A stretch of 64,000 nucleotides of DNA from Microbacterium thalassium (GCF_014208045.1 NZ_JACHML010000001.1:3100001-3164000), one strand, 5' to 3'; positions 1 to 9,946 are shown, numbered from the stretch's first letter. Notes: generated by a model not told the origin, from the sequence alone. Made by a program: numbers and translations.

Positions 1-1311
1 GATGCCGCGGTGCTCGCCGAGGTGTCGAAGAACAAGCGCATCCAGCCGCTGCTGATCGGGCATCCCTCCCCCGACACCTACGTCGTCGACCCGTGGGCGC
101 GCGGCCACATCAAGCAGGAGCTGCTGAAGATCGGCTGGCCGGCCGAGGACCTCGCCGGGTACACGCCCGGCACGCCGCATCCGATCGACCTCGCCGAGGA
201 CGGCTGGCACCTGCGGCCGTACCAGCGCAAGGCCGTCGACACCTTCCACGACGGCGGCTCGGGCGTCGTGGTGCTCCCCTGCGGCGCCGGCAAGACCCTC
301 GTGGGCGCCGGGGCGATGGCGGCGACCCGGACGACCACGCTGATCCTCGTCACCAACACCGTCAGCGCCCGCCAGTGGCGCGACGAGCTGCTCAAGCGCA
401 CGAGCCTGACCCCCGAGGAGATCGGCGAGTACTCCGGGCAGTCCAAGGAGATCAAGCCCGTCACGATCGCGACGTACCAGATCCTGACAGCCAAGCGGAA
501 GGGCCAGTACGCGCACCTCGCGCTGCTCGACGCGCTCGACTGGGGCCTGGTCGTGTACGACGAGGTGCACCTGCTGCCCGCGCCCGTCTTCAAGCTCACC
601 GCCGACCTGCAGGCCCGCCGGCGCCTGGGCCTGACCGCGACGCTCGTACGCGAGGACGGCCGCGAGGGCGACGTGTTCAGCCTCATCGGCCCCAAGCGCT
701 TCGACGCGCCGTGGAAGGAGATCGAGGCGCAGGGGTTCATCTCGCCCGCCGTCTGCTACGAGGTGCGCGTGGACCTGCCGGCCGGTGAGCGTCTCGAGTA
801 CGCCGCCGCGGCCGACGAGGAGCGCTACCGCCTCGCCGCGACGGCGCCCGCGAAGATCGGCGTGGTGCGCAGCCTCGTCGAGCGCCACCGGGGCGAGCGC
901 ATCCTCATCATCGGCCAGTACCTGGATCAGATCGACACGCTGTCCGAGGCGCTGGGCGCCCCCAAGATCACCGGGCAGACACCCGTGGACGAGCGCGAGG
1001 AGCTGTATCAGGCGTTCCGGGAGGGCGAGATCTCGGTGCTGGTGGTCTCGAAGGTCGCGAACTTCTCGATCGACCTGCCCGAGGCATCCGTCGCCATCCA
1101 GGTGTCGGGCTCGTTCGGCTCGCGTCAGGAGGAGGCCCAGCGCCTGGGGCGCCTGCTGCGCCCGAAGAAGTCCGCCGACACCGCGAGCTTCTACACGCTC
1201 ATCGCCCGCGACACCGTCGATCAGGACTTCGCCCAGAACCGGCAGCGCTTCCTCGCCGAGCAGGGCTACAGCTACATGATCCTGGACGCCCACGAGGTCG
1301 CCGCCGCCTGA
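1..1311 (+). CDS. DNA repair helicase XPB (superfamily 2), 5' end beyond window
   Basis: ATP-dependent SF2 DNA helicase of the XPB/ERCC3 type found in actinobacteria. The reading frame is open to the first base, so the N-terminal part is missing; 436 residues are visible. Walker A LPCGAGKT is at visible residues 92-99, the DEAH-box variant DEVH at about 187-190, motif III GLTAT about 20 residues later, and the RecA2 arginine-finger motif QRLGRLLRP near the C-terminus. The stop is TGA. It is convergent with the folP operon, 30 bases away. Its cellular role in bacteria (repair, unwinding) is inferred from family. Confidence 0.93.
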   Translation, partial: DAAVLAEVSKNKRIQPLLIGHPSPDTYVVDPWARGHIKQELLKIGWPAEDLAGYTPGTPHPIDLAEDGWHLRPYQRKAVDTFHDGGSGVVVLPCGAGKTLVGAGAMAATRTTTLILVTNTVSARQWRDELLKRTSLTPEEIGEYSGQSKEIKPVTIATYQILTAKRKGQYAHLALLDALDWGLVVYDEVHLLPAPVFKLTADLQARRRLGLTATLVREDGREGDVFSLIGPKRFDAPWKEIEAQGFISPAVCYEVRVDLPAGERLEYAAAADEERYRLAATAPAKIGVVRSLVERHRGERILIIGQYLDQIDTLSEALGAPKITGQTPVDEREELYQAFREGEISVLVVSKVANFSIDLPEASVAIQVSGSFGSRQEEAQRLGRLLRPKKSADTASFYTLIARDTVDQDFAQNRQRFLAEQGYSYMILDAHEVAAA

Positions 1312-1341
1312 GCCCGCGGCGCGGTGTCGACTGTCGCACCG

Positions 1342-2049
1342 TCACCGCATGCGGTAGCGGAGGAACACGAACCCCTCGTCGTCGGTGATCGCGTGCACGA
1401 GGGCCATCGCACGCTCCTCCTCGGCCGCGCCCTGCAAGATGCGGCCCGCGTCCCCGCCCGCCAGCGTCGGCGACAGCGTGAGACACAGCTCGTCGACGAG
1501 GCCGTCCGCCACCAGCGCGCCGAACAGACCGGGCCCGCCCTCGCACAGGATCTGGGCGAGGCCCCGCTCGGCCAGCATGGTGCGCATGAGCGCGAGGTCG
1601 ACCGCCCGCTCGCCGCACCGCAGGACGTCGGCGACGTCCTCGAGCGCGTGCAGCCGTTCCGCGGGGGCGTGGCCGGACGTGATCACGATGGGCGTCGTGA
1701 CGGCCCCCGCGAAGAACGGGTCGGCCGGATCGAGGTCGGCACGGCCGGTGACGACGGCCAGCCGCGGCTGGGTCGGCAGCCCGTGCTCGCTGCGCCACGC
1801 GGCCAGGTCGTCGCCGACCCGCATGCCGCCGTAGCCTTCCGCGCGGACCGTTCCCGCCCCCACGACGACGACGTCCGACAGCGCCCGCAGCACCTCCATG
1901 AGCGTACGGTCCGTCTCACCGCCGAGGGCTCCGCTCCGGTCGCCCAGGGTCGCCGCGCCGTCGGCGCTCGCGACGAAGTTCATGCGCACGAGCGGCGCCG
2001 AACGCCCCGGCAGCGCGTACGCGTCGAGCAGGTCGGCGGCGGAGGGCAT
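1342..2049 (-). CDS. RibD C-terminal domain reductase (pyrimidine/dihydrofolate reductase-like)
   Basis: 235-residue stand-alone RibD_C-domain protein of the dihydrofolate-reductase fold, expected to reduce a pyrimidine or pterin substrate with NADPH. Visible family features are the N-terminal VRMNFVASADGAA, the VVVGAGTVRAEGYG nucleotide-binding segment and EGGPGLFGALV toward the C-terminus. No deaminase domain is present, so it is not a full bifunctional RibD. Its ATG overlaps the folP stop as TGATG, so translation is probably coupled. The pairing with folP hints at a folate rather than riboflavin role, but this is inference. Confidence 0.85.
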   Translation of the reverse strand: MPSAADLLDAYALPGRSAPLVRMNFVASADGAATLGDRSGALGGETDRTLMEVLRALSDVVVVGAGTVRAEGYGGMRVGDDLAAWRSEHGLPTQPRLAVVTGRADLDPADPFFAGAVTTPIVITSGHAPAERLHALEDVADVLRCGERAVDLALMRTMLAERGLAQILCEGGPGLFGALVADGLVDELCLTLSPTLAGGDAGRILQGAAEEERAMALVHAITDDEGFVFLRYRMR

Positions 2050-2945
2050 CACTCGTTCCCTTCTGGTCGCATGTTGTGCACGAGCGCGTCGGCCGGCGGC
2101 ACGCGCCACCCGAGGATCGCCTCGAGCATGCGGACGGCGTCGACGGTCTCGGCGACGTTGTGCACGCGGACGATGCGGGCCCCCTGCTGGACGCAGTAGA
2201 CCGCCGCGGCGAGCGATCCCGCCAGGCGCGCGGCACGGTCGCGTCCGAGCGTCTCGCCGATGAAGTCCTTGTTCGAGAGGGCGACCAGCAGCGGCGATCC
2301 GAGGGCCGCCACCTCGCCCAGCCGCCGCGTCAGCTCGAGCGAGTGCAGCGTGTTCTTGTTCAGGTCGTGACCGGGGTCGAGGATGATGCGGTCGGGCGGG
2401 ATGCCGGCGGCCAGCGCCCGTGCGCGACGGTCCTCGAGCCACGTCACGACCTCGGCGACGACGTCGTCGTAGCGCGGCATGGGCAGCTGTGTGCGGGGCG
2501 CCGCCAGACTGTGGGCGACCACCACGGCGGCGTCGCTGTCGGCGACCACCTGCGCCATCGCGGGGTCGGCCAGCCCCGTGGTGTCGTTGATGATCGCCGC
2601 GCCCGCCGCGATCGCCGCGCGCGCGACCTCGGGCTGGAACGTGTCGACGCTGACCGCCACGACCCCGGCGAGCTCGCGGACGACCGGCACCACGCGCGCG
2701 ATCTCCTCCTCGACGGGCACAGGCGGGCCGGGGGCGAACTTCACACCGCCGACGTCGACGATCTCGGCGCCGTCCTCGACGGCGCGCCGGCCGGCCTCGA
2801 CCGCGGTGTCGAGCGCGAACGTGGCGCCGCGGTCGTAGAACGAGTCGGGTGTGCGGTTGACGATGCCCATCACGGCGACGCGATGGGCGAGGTCGAGCGT
2901 CCTGTCGCCGGCGCGCAGCCAGGCGGTCGCGGAGCGCGCGGTCAT
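2049..2945 (-). CDS. folP: Dihydropteroate synthase
   Basis: Condenses 6-hydroxymethyl-dihydropterin diphosphate with p-aminobenzoate in folate synthesis. The 298-residue protein has the FolP signature GIVNRTPDSFYDRG near residue 30, DVGG, and the phosphate-binding segment ILDPGHDLNKN. I chose the ATG at 2945, which overlaps the stop of the upstream oxidoreductase as ATGA; an in-frame extension to 3047 lies inside that gene and is unlikely. It is the middle gene of a three-gene minus-strand operon and ends by overlapping the RibD-C gene. A PabC-like lyase that would supply p-aminobenzoate is encoded at 51919-52803. Confidence 0.93.
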   Translation of the reverse strand: MTARSATAWLRAGDRTLDLAHRVAVMGIVNRTPDSFYDRGATFALDTAVEAGRRAVEDGAEIVDVGGVKFAPGPPVPVEEEIARVVPVVRELAGVVAVSVDTFQPEVARAAIAAGAAIINDTTGLADPAMAQVVADSDAAVVVAHSLAAPRTQLPMPRYDDVVAEVVTWLEDRRARALAAGIPPDRIILDPGHDLNKNTLHSLELTRRLGEVAALGSPLLVALSNKDFIGETLGRDRAARLAGSLAAAVYCVQQGARIVRVHNVAETVDAVRMLEAILGWRVPPADALVHNMRPEGNE

Positions 2946-4162
2946 GCGGCCAGGCCCGCGATGTCGACGCCCGGATCCCGGAGCGCATCCGGCTCGACCC
3001 GCGCGCCGGAGCGGATGAGCGCCTGGATGTCGTCCTGCACATCCCACACGTTCACGTTCATCCCGGCGACGACGCGGCCGTCGTCGAGCCAGAAGGCGAT
3101 GAACTCCCGGGCTTCGAGATCGCCGCGGACGACGACGTCGGCGTCCGTCATGAGCGTCGGGAAGCCCGAGAGCTCCATCCCGAGGTCGAACTGGTCGGTG
3201 TAGAAGTACGGGATCCCGGTGTGGCGGACGTCCTCGCCCAGCATCGACCGCGCCGCGACCTCACCGCCGGCACGGGCGTTCTCCCAGTGCTCGCTGCGCA
3301 GGTGACGCTGCACGAGCGGGTGATAGCTGCGCGCGACATCGCCGGCGGCGTAGACGTCGGGGGCGCTCGTGCGCAGATGCTCGTCGGCGAGGATGCCGTC
3401 CTGGACCCGGATGCCGGCGGCCTCGGCCAGCGCGGTGTCCGGCGTCGCGCCGACCCCGATGACCACGATGTCGGCGGCGACCGTCTCTCCGTCCGCGACG
3501 ACCCCCGAGACGGCGCCGTCCACGACGAGCGCGTCGACCGACGCCGACGACCGGATCGTGACGCCGTGGTCGCGGTGCAGGCCCGCGAACACCTCGCCCA
3601 TGCGGGGGCCGAGGGCGGCACCCAGCGGCACCGGGGCCCGCCCGAGCACCGTGACGTCGTTGCCGAGCCCGCGCGCGGTCGCCGCGACCTCCATCCCGAT
3701 CCACCCGGTGCCGATCACGGCCACGCGGCGCCCGCCGTGGCGCAGGGACTCGGCGAGGGCGTCGGCGTCGTCGATCGTGCGCAGCACGTGGACCCCCCGG
3801 GCATGGGCGCCCGGCAGCGGCAGCCGGCGCGGCGAGGCGCCCGTGGCGACCAGGAGCGCGTCGTAGGCGAGGTCTGTCCCGTCCGCGAGCCGGACGCGAT
3901 GCCCGGCAGGGTCGATCGCGGTCGCGCGCGTCGCCGTGCGCAGGTCGATGCCCTGCTCGCCGTACCATTCGGCGGAGTGCAGCACGACGGCATCCGCCCC
4001 CTCGTCTCCGGCGAGATAGCCCTTCGACAGCGGCGGGCGCTGATAGGGCGGATGCTGCTCGGCGGCGACGACGGTGACGTCCGCATCGGGGGACCGCTTC
4101 CGCAGCGTCTCGGCCGCCGATCCGGCCGCCTGTCCCCCGCCGATGATCACGTGATGCACCAT
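2942..4162 (-). CDS. FAD-dependent NAD(P)H oxidoreductase, ferredoxin-reductase type
   Basis: 406-residue flavoprotein of the AIF/ferredoxin-rubredoxin reductase group. Two dinucleotide-binding motifs are visible: IIGGGQAAGSAAE at the N-terminus for FAD and VIGTGWIGMEVA mid-protein for NAD(P)H. The FAD motif VYAAGDVARS and a C-terminal reductase_C-like region follow. A purine-rich GACGAGGAG precedes the ATG at 4162. It is the first gene of the operon with folP and the RibD-C protein; the electron acceptor is not encoded nearby, so substrate and partner are unknown. Confidence 0.88.
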   Translation of the reverse strand: MVHHVIIGGGQAAGSAAETLRKRSPDADVTVVAAEQHPPYQRPPLSKGYLAGDEGADAVVLHSAEWYGEQGIDLRTATRATAIDPAGHRVRLADGTDLAYDALLVATGASPRRLPLPGAHARGVHVLRTIDDADALAESLRHGGRRVAVIGTGWIGMEVAATARGLGNDVTVLGRAPVPLGAALGPRMGEVFAGLHRDHGVTIRSSASVDALVVDGAVSGVVADGETVAADIVVIGVGATPDTALAEAAGIRVQDGILADEHLRTSAPDVYAAGDVARSYHPLVQRHLRSEHWENARAGGEVAARSMLGEDVRHTGIPYFYTDQFDLGMELSGFPTLMTDADVVVRGDLEAREFIAFWLDDGRVVAGMNVNVWDVQDDIQALIRSGARVEPDALRDPGVDIAGLAA

Positions 4163-4295
4163 CGCGCGCTCCTCGTCTCGTGTGCTCGAAGCCCCGCTCC
4201 GACCCTATGCCCGCGAGGGTCGGGGAGGGGCCGCGATCCCGGCCCGCCGCACGGATATCCAGCGCGCGCATCGAATGGGTGGCAATAATGGCCAT

Positions 4296-4988
4296 ATGAC
4301 CGCACCGCGCATCCTCGTCGTGGACGACGAGCCGAACATCCGCGACCTGCTCATCACGAGCCTTCGCTTCGCGGGGTTCCAGGTTCGAGCAGTCTCCAAC
4401 GGAGCCCAGACGATCTCGGCCGTCCTCGAGGAGGAACCCGACCTGATCGTGCTCGACGTCATGCTCCCCGACATGAACGGGTTCAGCGTCACCAAACGGC
4501 TCCGCGGCGCCGGATACACCGCGCCGATCCTGTTCCTGACCGCCAAGGACGACACCGAGGACAAGATCACGGGCCTCAACGCCGGCGGCGACGACTACGT
4601 CACCAAGCCGTTCAGCCTCGACGAGATCGTCGCCCGCATCCAGGCGATCCTGCGCCGCACGATGCAGGCCGACGAGGAGTCGGTGATCCGCGCCGGCGAG
4701 CTCACGATGGATCAGGACACCCACGACGTGCAGGTCGGCGATGTCTCGATCGACCTGAGCCCGACCGAGTTCAAGCTGCTGCGCTACCTGATGCTCAACC
4801 CGAACCGCGTGCTGTCGAAGGCGCAGATCCTCGACCACGTGTGGGAGTACGACTTCAACGGCGACGCCGGCATCGTCGAGAGCTACATCTCGTACCTTCG
4901 CCGCAAGATCGACCCGCACTCGTCCGAGCCGCTGATCCAGACCAAGCGCGGGTTCGGGTACATGCTCAAGGCCGGCAAGTCGGCCTAG
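4296..4988 (+). CDS. OmpR/PhoB-family response regulator
   Basis: 230-residue DNA-binding response regulator. The receiver domain has acidic D10/D11, phosphoacceptor D54 (VLDVMLP), T82 and K104 (VTKPF). The C-terminal winged helix contains LSPTEFKLLRYL and ends with TKRGFGYMLK. I start at the ATG at 4296; an earlier in-frame ATG at 4275 would add seven residues. It resembles the PhoP/TcrA group of mycobacteria, but orthology cannot be fixed by eye. The partner kinase follows after 21 bases. The 133-base gap to the divergent oxidoreductase holds the promoter. Confidence 0.92.
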   Translation: MTAPRILVVDDEPNIRDLLITSLRFAGFQVRAVSNGAQTISAVLEEEPDLIVLDVMLPDMNGFSVTKRLRGAGYTAPILFLTAKDDTEDKITGLNAGGDDYVTKPFSLDEIVARIQAILRRTMQADEESVIRAGELTMDQDTHDVQVGDVSIDLSPTEFKLLRYLMLNPNRVLSKAQILDHVWEYDFNGDAGIVESYISYLRRKIDPHSSEPLIQTKRGFGYMLKAGKSA

Positions 4989-5009
4989 CGGGCGTCGAGG
5001 AGGCCCGTC

Positions 5010-6701
5010 CTGACCGAGAAGAACGACGCCGTCACCCGCTGGTGGCGATCGACGAGCCTGCGTGCGAAGGTGACGGGCGTGGCCGTCGCCGTGCTCGCGA
5101 TGGGTCTGCTCGGCGCGGGGATCCTCACCACGACCTTCCTGCGCGGGGCACTCGCGTCGACGGTCGAGGACACCGTGCGCGACCTGGCGCGCACCGACGT
5201 GGCTTCGCAGCAGTTCGACATCTTCGTCGAGCGGGGCGAGCTCGTCGTCGAACCATCGGACACGGCGCGCGACACCGACCTCTTCGTCGCGGTCTACGGT
5301 CCGACCCCGGGCGAGCTGCTCGCGGTCGCGGGGGGACGCGGTGCGACGCCCCCGGACCTGCCCGAGACGTTTCCCCCCGACCGCGCCTACCAGCGCGACG
5401 GCGTCTACACCGTCTGGAGCGAGGACGGCGAGGCCGAGTACCGCTACGCGGTGACGGTCCAGGAGGTCCAGAACGCGGGCACGCTGTACACCCAGCTGGT
5501 CGCCGCGCCGCTCGCGGGCGTCAACCGCACGATCGCGACGTACCTCGGCATCTACAGCATCATCGCGGTCATCACCATCGCCCTCGGCGCCATCCTGATC
5601 CGGCTGCTCGTGACGCTCGCGTTCCGCAGTCTCGGCCAGGTCGAGGCGACCGCGATGTCGATCGCCGAAGGCGACTTCAGCACACGCATGACCGAGATCG
5701 AGCCCGGCACCGAGGTCGGACGCCTCAAGCGCGCCATCAACGCCATGCTCGATCGCGTCGACGGCGCCATCACGCAGCGCGACTCGACCGTGCAGCAGAT
5801 GCGGCGCTTCGTCGGAGACGCCAGCCACGAGCTGCGCACTCCCCTGGTGACGGTGCGCGGCTATGCCGAGCTGTACCGCATGGGGGCCATCCAGGGCGAT
5901 GAGCAGGTCGCCCAGTCGATGGACCGCATCGAGAAGGAGGCCATCCGCATGGGCGCGATGGTCGAGGATCTGCTCGCCCTCGCCCGGCTCGATGAACGGC
6001 GCGACGTCGTGATCACCGACGTCGACCTGCGCCCGATCGCACGCGACGCGGCGCTGGACGTGCGCGCGACGTCTCCGCTTCGCGAGGTCACGGTCATCGA
6101 CACGACCTCCGAGACGATCTCCGCCCCCGCGCCGCCGCTCAAGCCCGCCGAGCCCGAGGCGAAGAAGCGGCGCTCGGGGCCGAGTCTGGCGATGCTCCGG
6201 CGACGGGCCCGCCAGACCGAGCCGCCCGCGCCCGAGCCGCCCGCGCCCGCGTCATCGGCGCCGCCGCCGAGCCACCGCGAACCGGTCGTGCTCGGCGACG
6301 AGAACCGCATCCGCCAGGTCGTGACCAACCTGCTCGGCAACGCCCGCCGGTTCACGGCCGACGATTCGCCGATCGAGCTGCGCGTCGGCGTGGATCAGAC
6401 CCAGGGCAGCGGGTGGATCGAGGTCAGCGACCACGGCCCCGGCGTCCCCGACCAGATCAAGGAGAAGATCTTCCAGCGGTTCTGGCGCGCCGACACGTCG
6501 CGCACGCGCGAGACCGGCGGATCGGGGCTCGGCCTGTCGATCGTGGCGTCGATCATGGATGCGCTGCACGGCTCGGTGACGGTGATGGACACCCCCGGCG
6601 GCGGCGCGACGTTCCGGGTCGCCTTCCCCCTCGCGCGCGCCCGCGATGCGGAGGAGCACCGCGACCTCGAGACACAGCCCCTGCAGCCCCCGCCGGGCTA
6701 G
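5010..6701 (+). CDS. Sensor histidine kinase, probable CTG start
   Basis: Membrane histidine kinase paired with the preceding regulator. Translating from a CTG at 5010 gives 563 residues beginning LTEKNDAVTRWWRSTSLRAK, a basic cytoplasmic head before TM1 (about 21-43). A strong GAGGAGG lies at 4997-5003, six bases before the CTG; the first ATG/GTG in frame (5070) falls at the edge of TM1 and lacks an SD. There follow an extracytoplasmic sensor region, TM2, a HAMP domain, HisKA with SHELRTP (H273), and HATPase_c with the N-box NLLGNARRF and GGSGLGLSIV. A Pro/Ala-rich insert of about 60 residues separates HisKA from the N-box. Confidence 0.88.
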   Translation: MTEKNDAVTRWWRSTSLRAKVTGVAVAVLAMGLLGAGILTTTFLRGALASTVEDTVRDLARTDVASQQFDIFVERGELVVEPSDTARDTDLFVAVYGPTPGELLAVAGGRGATPPDLPETFPPDRAYQRDGVYTVWSEDGEAEYRYAVTVQEVQNAGTLYTQLVAAPLAGVNRTIATYLGIYSIIAVITIALGAILIRLLVTLAFRSLGQVEATAMSIAEGDFSTRMTEIEPGTEVGRLKRAINAMLDRVDGAITQRDSTVQQMRRFVGDASHELRTPLVTVRGYAELYRMGAIQGDEQVAQSMDRIEKEAIRMGAMVEDLLALARLDERRDVVITDVDLRPIARDAALDVRATSPLREVTVIDTTSETISAPAPPLKPAEPEAKKRRSGPSLAMLRRRARQTEPPAPEPPAPASSAPPPSHREPVVLGDENRIRQVVTNLLGNARRFTADDSPIELRVGVDQTQGSGWIEVSDHGPGVPDQIKEKIFQRFWRADTSRTRETGGSGLGLSIVASIMDALHGSVTVMDTPGGGATFRVAFPLARARDAEEHRDLETQPLQPPPG

Positions 6702-6891
6702 CCGCCCGGTCCGCTGCGCGCTATCGCCGCCCGGGGTGTGCGCGCATCCCTCGCACCGTCTCTCCTCCCCAGCGATCCGGAATCGGCTGCCGTCCCCAGA
6801 CCGGCCCGCGCGAGCGCCGGCGGCGGAGCCGGAATCTAGCGTGAAGGCAGCGGGGAACGGCATCCGGCCTCCCCCTGTTCGAGGAGGTTCC

Positions 6892-7179
6892 ATGGCCGTC
6901 TTCTCCGTCGACAGCGACGCCGTCATCGCCGCGACCGGCTCGGTGCGCAACACGATCGACCGCATCGAAGGCGAGACGCACGCGATGATGTCGCAGCTGA
7001 CCCAGCTGCAGTCCACGTGGACCGGCGGGGCGTCGAGCGCCTTCCACGCCGCCGTCGAGCAGTGGCGCGTCACCCAGCGCCAGGTCGAGGAGTCGCTGGC
7101 GGGCATCAACGCGGCGCTCGCCTCGGCGGGCCGGCAGTACGCCGAGGCCGAGCAGGCGACGATGAGCCTGTTCCGCTGA
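6892..7179 (+). CDS. WXG100-family protein (EsxA/EsxB-like)
   Basis: 95-residue helical protein with W43-T44-G45 (STWTGGAS) between two predicted helices, the WXG100 hallmark of type VII secretion substrates. An ideal GAGGAGG is centred eight bases before the ATG. It has no signal peptide. No EccC/EccD, PPE or second Esx gene lies nearby, so the secretion machine, if any, is elsewhere. The C-terminus (AEAEQATMSLFR) lacks a clear YxxxD/E export signal. A 15-bp perfect hairpin follows at once and separates it from convergent groEL. Confidence 0.9.
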   Translation: MAVFSVDSDAVIAATGSVRNTIDRIEGETHAMMSQLTQLQSTWTGGASSAFHAAVEQWRVTQRQVEESLAGINAALASAGRQYAEAEQATMSLFR

Positions 7180-7183
7180 GACG

Positions 7184-7217
7184 CAGAAGAGCCCCGGCAT
7201 CAGCCGGGGCTCTTCTG
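7184..7217. terminator. Bidirectional intrinsic terminator between WXG100 gene and groEL
   Basis: Perfect 15-bp inverted repeat (7184-7198 with 7203-7217) around the loop ATCA. It sits between the convergent WXG100 and groEL genes, five bases after one stop and 14 after the other. AGAAGA/TCTTCT ends give T-rich tails on both strands. Confidence 0.85.
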
Positions 7218-7231
7218 TCAGGTGCGATGGA

Positions 7232-8887
<1,656 letters not shown>

Positions 8888-8914
8888 TTAGCACTCAGCA
8901 AGATGGAGTGCTAA
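8888..8914 (-). promoter_or_regulatory. CIRCE operator 1 of groEL
   Basis: Perfect CIRCE: TTAGCACTC (8888-8896), nine-base spacer, GAGTGCTAA (8906-8914). This is the HrcA binding site. It lies just downstream of the proposed -10 on the minus strand, in the 5' UTR of groEL. Confidence 0.95.
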
Positions 8915-8917
8915 CAC

Positions 8918-8947
8918 ATTCTGGCACTCGCCCCTATCGAGTGCAAG
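8918..8947 (-). promoter_or_regulatory. groEL promoter overlapped by a second CIRCE-like operator
   Basis: On the minus strand TTGCAC (8946-8941) and CAGAAT (8923-8918) are 17 bases apart, a good sigma-A promoter. The same bases hold GCACTC (8924-8929) and GAGTGC (8939-8944) separated by exactly nine bases, an imperfect CIRCE covering the -35 and spacer. Tandem operators suggest tight HrcA repression. Confidence 0.8.
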
Positions 8948-8973
8948 CCGCGTCGAACAGTGCCGCAACACGA

Positions 8974-9010
8974 CGGAACGGAGCGCCCCATGCGGGGGCG
9001 CTCCGTTCCG
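8974..9010 (-). terminator. Terminator downstream of cold-shock gene
   Basis: 16-bp perfect inverted repeat (8974-8989 with 8995-9010), loop of five bases, 14 bases after the csp stop on the minus strand. It also insulates groEL from csp read-through. The T-tract is weak, as usual in high-GC actinobacteria. Confidence 0.75.
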
Positions 9011-9024
9011 AGGTCGTGGTGTCG

Positions 9025-9228
9025 TCAGGCGACGACGCGGACGGATTCGGCCTGCGGACCCTTCTGTCCGGTCCCGACGGTGAACTCCACCGTCTGACCT
9101 TCTTCGAGGACGCGGAAGCCGGTCATCTCGATGTTCGAATAGTGGACGAACACGTCGCGGCCGTCGGACACCGTGATGAAGCCGTAGCCCTTCTCGGCGT
9201 TGAACCACTTGACGGTTCCCTGGGTCAT
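9025..9228 (-). CDS. cspA: Cold-shock protein, CspA family
   Basis: 67-residue single-stranded nucleic-acid binding OB-fold protein, an RNA chaperone. It contains the RNP1 motif KGYGFI and the RNP2 motif VFVHYS, and starts [14 protein letters not shown] as in actinobacterial CspA. AGGAGA stands before the ATG. It is a single-gene unit with its own terminator; the 139 bases upstream to the next gene hold its promoter, in which I see no further recognisable site. Confidence 0.96.
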   Translation of the reverse strand: MTQGTVKWFNAEKGYGFITVSDGRDVFVHYSNIEMTGFRVLEEGQTVEFTVGTGQKGPQAESVRVVA

Positions 9229-9367
9229 GCGAATCTCCTGTAGCTGTGGGACTGGGGCCCATCGTATTCATCGGAGAATTCACGGAATCGCCCGCGGACG
9301 AAGTGTTGACACGCATGCCGCGAAGTGTTTACGGGCGCGAAACACGCGCCGCCGGTCCGGTGCTCGG

Positions 9368-9946
9368 TCAGGGCGACGGCGTCGCGCTGGGCGACTGCTC
9401 GATGCGGTCCAGGCCCAGGACGACCGTGAGCTGCGAGCTGCCCTCGACCGCTGCCTGGTACACGTCGCTCTGCTCGACGCGGGCGCCGCCGACGACCTCG
9501 GCGAGACCGAGCGCGGCCGCTTCGTCCTCGGCGTCCAGGTAGTAGACCGTCGTCTCGGCGAAGTCCTGGCTGCCGGCCTCGCCGGCGGTGACGTCCGAGG
9601 ACGACCAGCCGGCGCCGAGCACGACATCCTTGGTCTGCGTCGCCAGGCCCTCCTTCGGCGTCGCGTTGAGGATGAGCACCTGATACGCCGTGTCGACGGC
9701 GGGCTCGACGGTCGGAACGGGGGTGGCGGTGATCGTCGGCTCGGGCTCGGGCGCCAGCTCGATGCGGCCCGAGACGACCATCGTGGCGAACACGCCGACG
9801 ATCGTCAGGACGACGGTCGCGGCGGCCGCCCAGAAGAAGAGCGTCCACCCGTGCAGGTGCGGCTGCTCGGCACGGTGGGCGCCGATCCGGCCGCCGTCCT
9901 CGGGGAGGTCGTCGAAGCGATCCCGGGGGAAGGAGGACTCTGGCAC
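9368..9946 (-). CDS. LytR C-terminal domain (LytR_C) membrane protein
   Basis: 192-residue protein: a cytoplasmic head of about 33 residues, one transmembrane segment (WTLFFWAAAATVVLTIVGVF), a Pro/Thr/Glu-rich linker, and an extracytoplasmic LytR_C domain beginning YQVLILNATPKEGLA. LytR_C occurs alone or behind LytR-CpsA-Psr phosphotransferases; here there is no LCP domain. A cell-envelope role is inferred only. The GTG at 9946 has no SD but has TAACAT six bases upstream, pointing to a leaderless mRNA. Confidence 0.8.
   Translation of the reverse strand: MPESSFPRDRFDDLPEDGGRIGAHRAEQPHLHGWTLFFWAAAATVVLTIVGVFATMVVSGRIELAPEPEPTITATPVPTVEPAVDTAYQVLILNATPKEGLATQTKDVVLGAGWSSSDVTAGEAGSQDFAETTVYYLDAEDEAAALGLAEVVGGARVEQSDVYQAAVEGSSQLTVVLGLDRIEQSPSATPSP

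Noticed and set aside
3261..5828. 855-codon minus-strand frame across the two-component system
   Set aside because: It overlaps three well-supported genes and its product is low-complexity Arg/Asp/Gly sequence.
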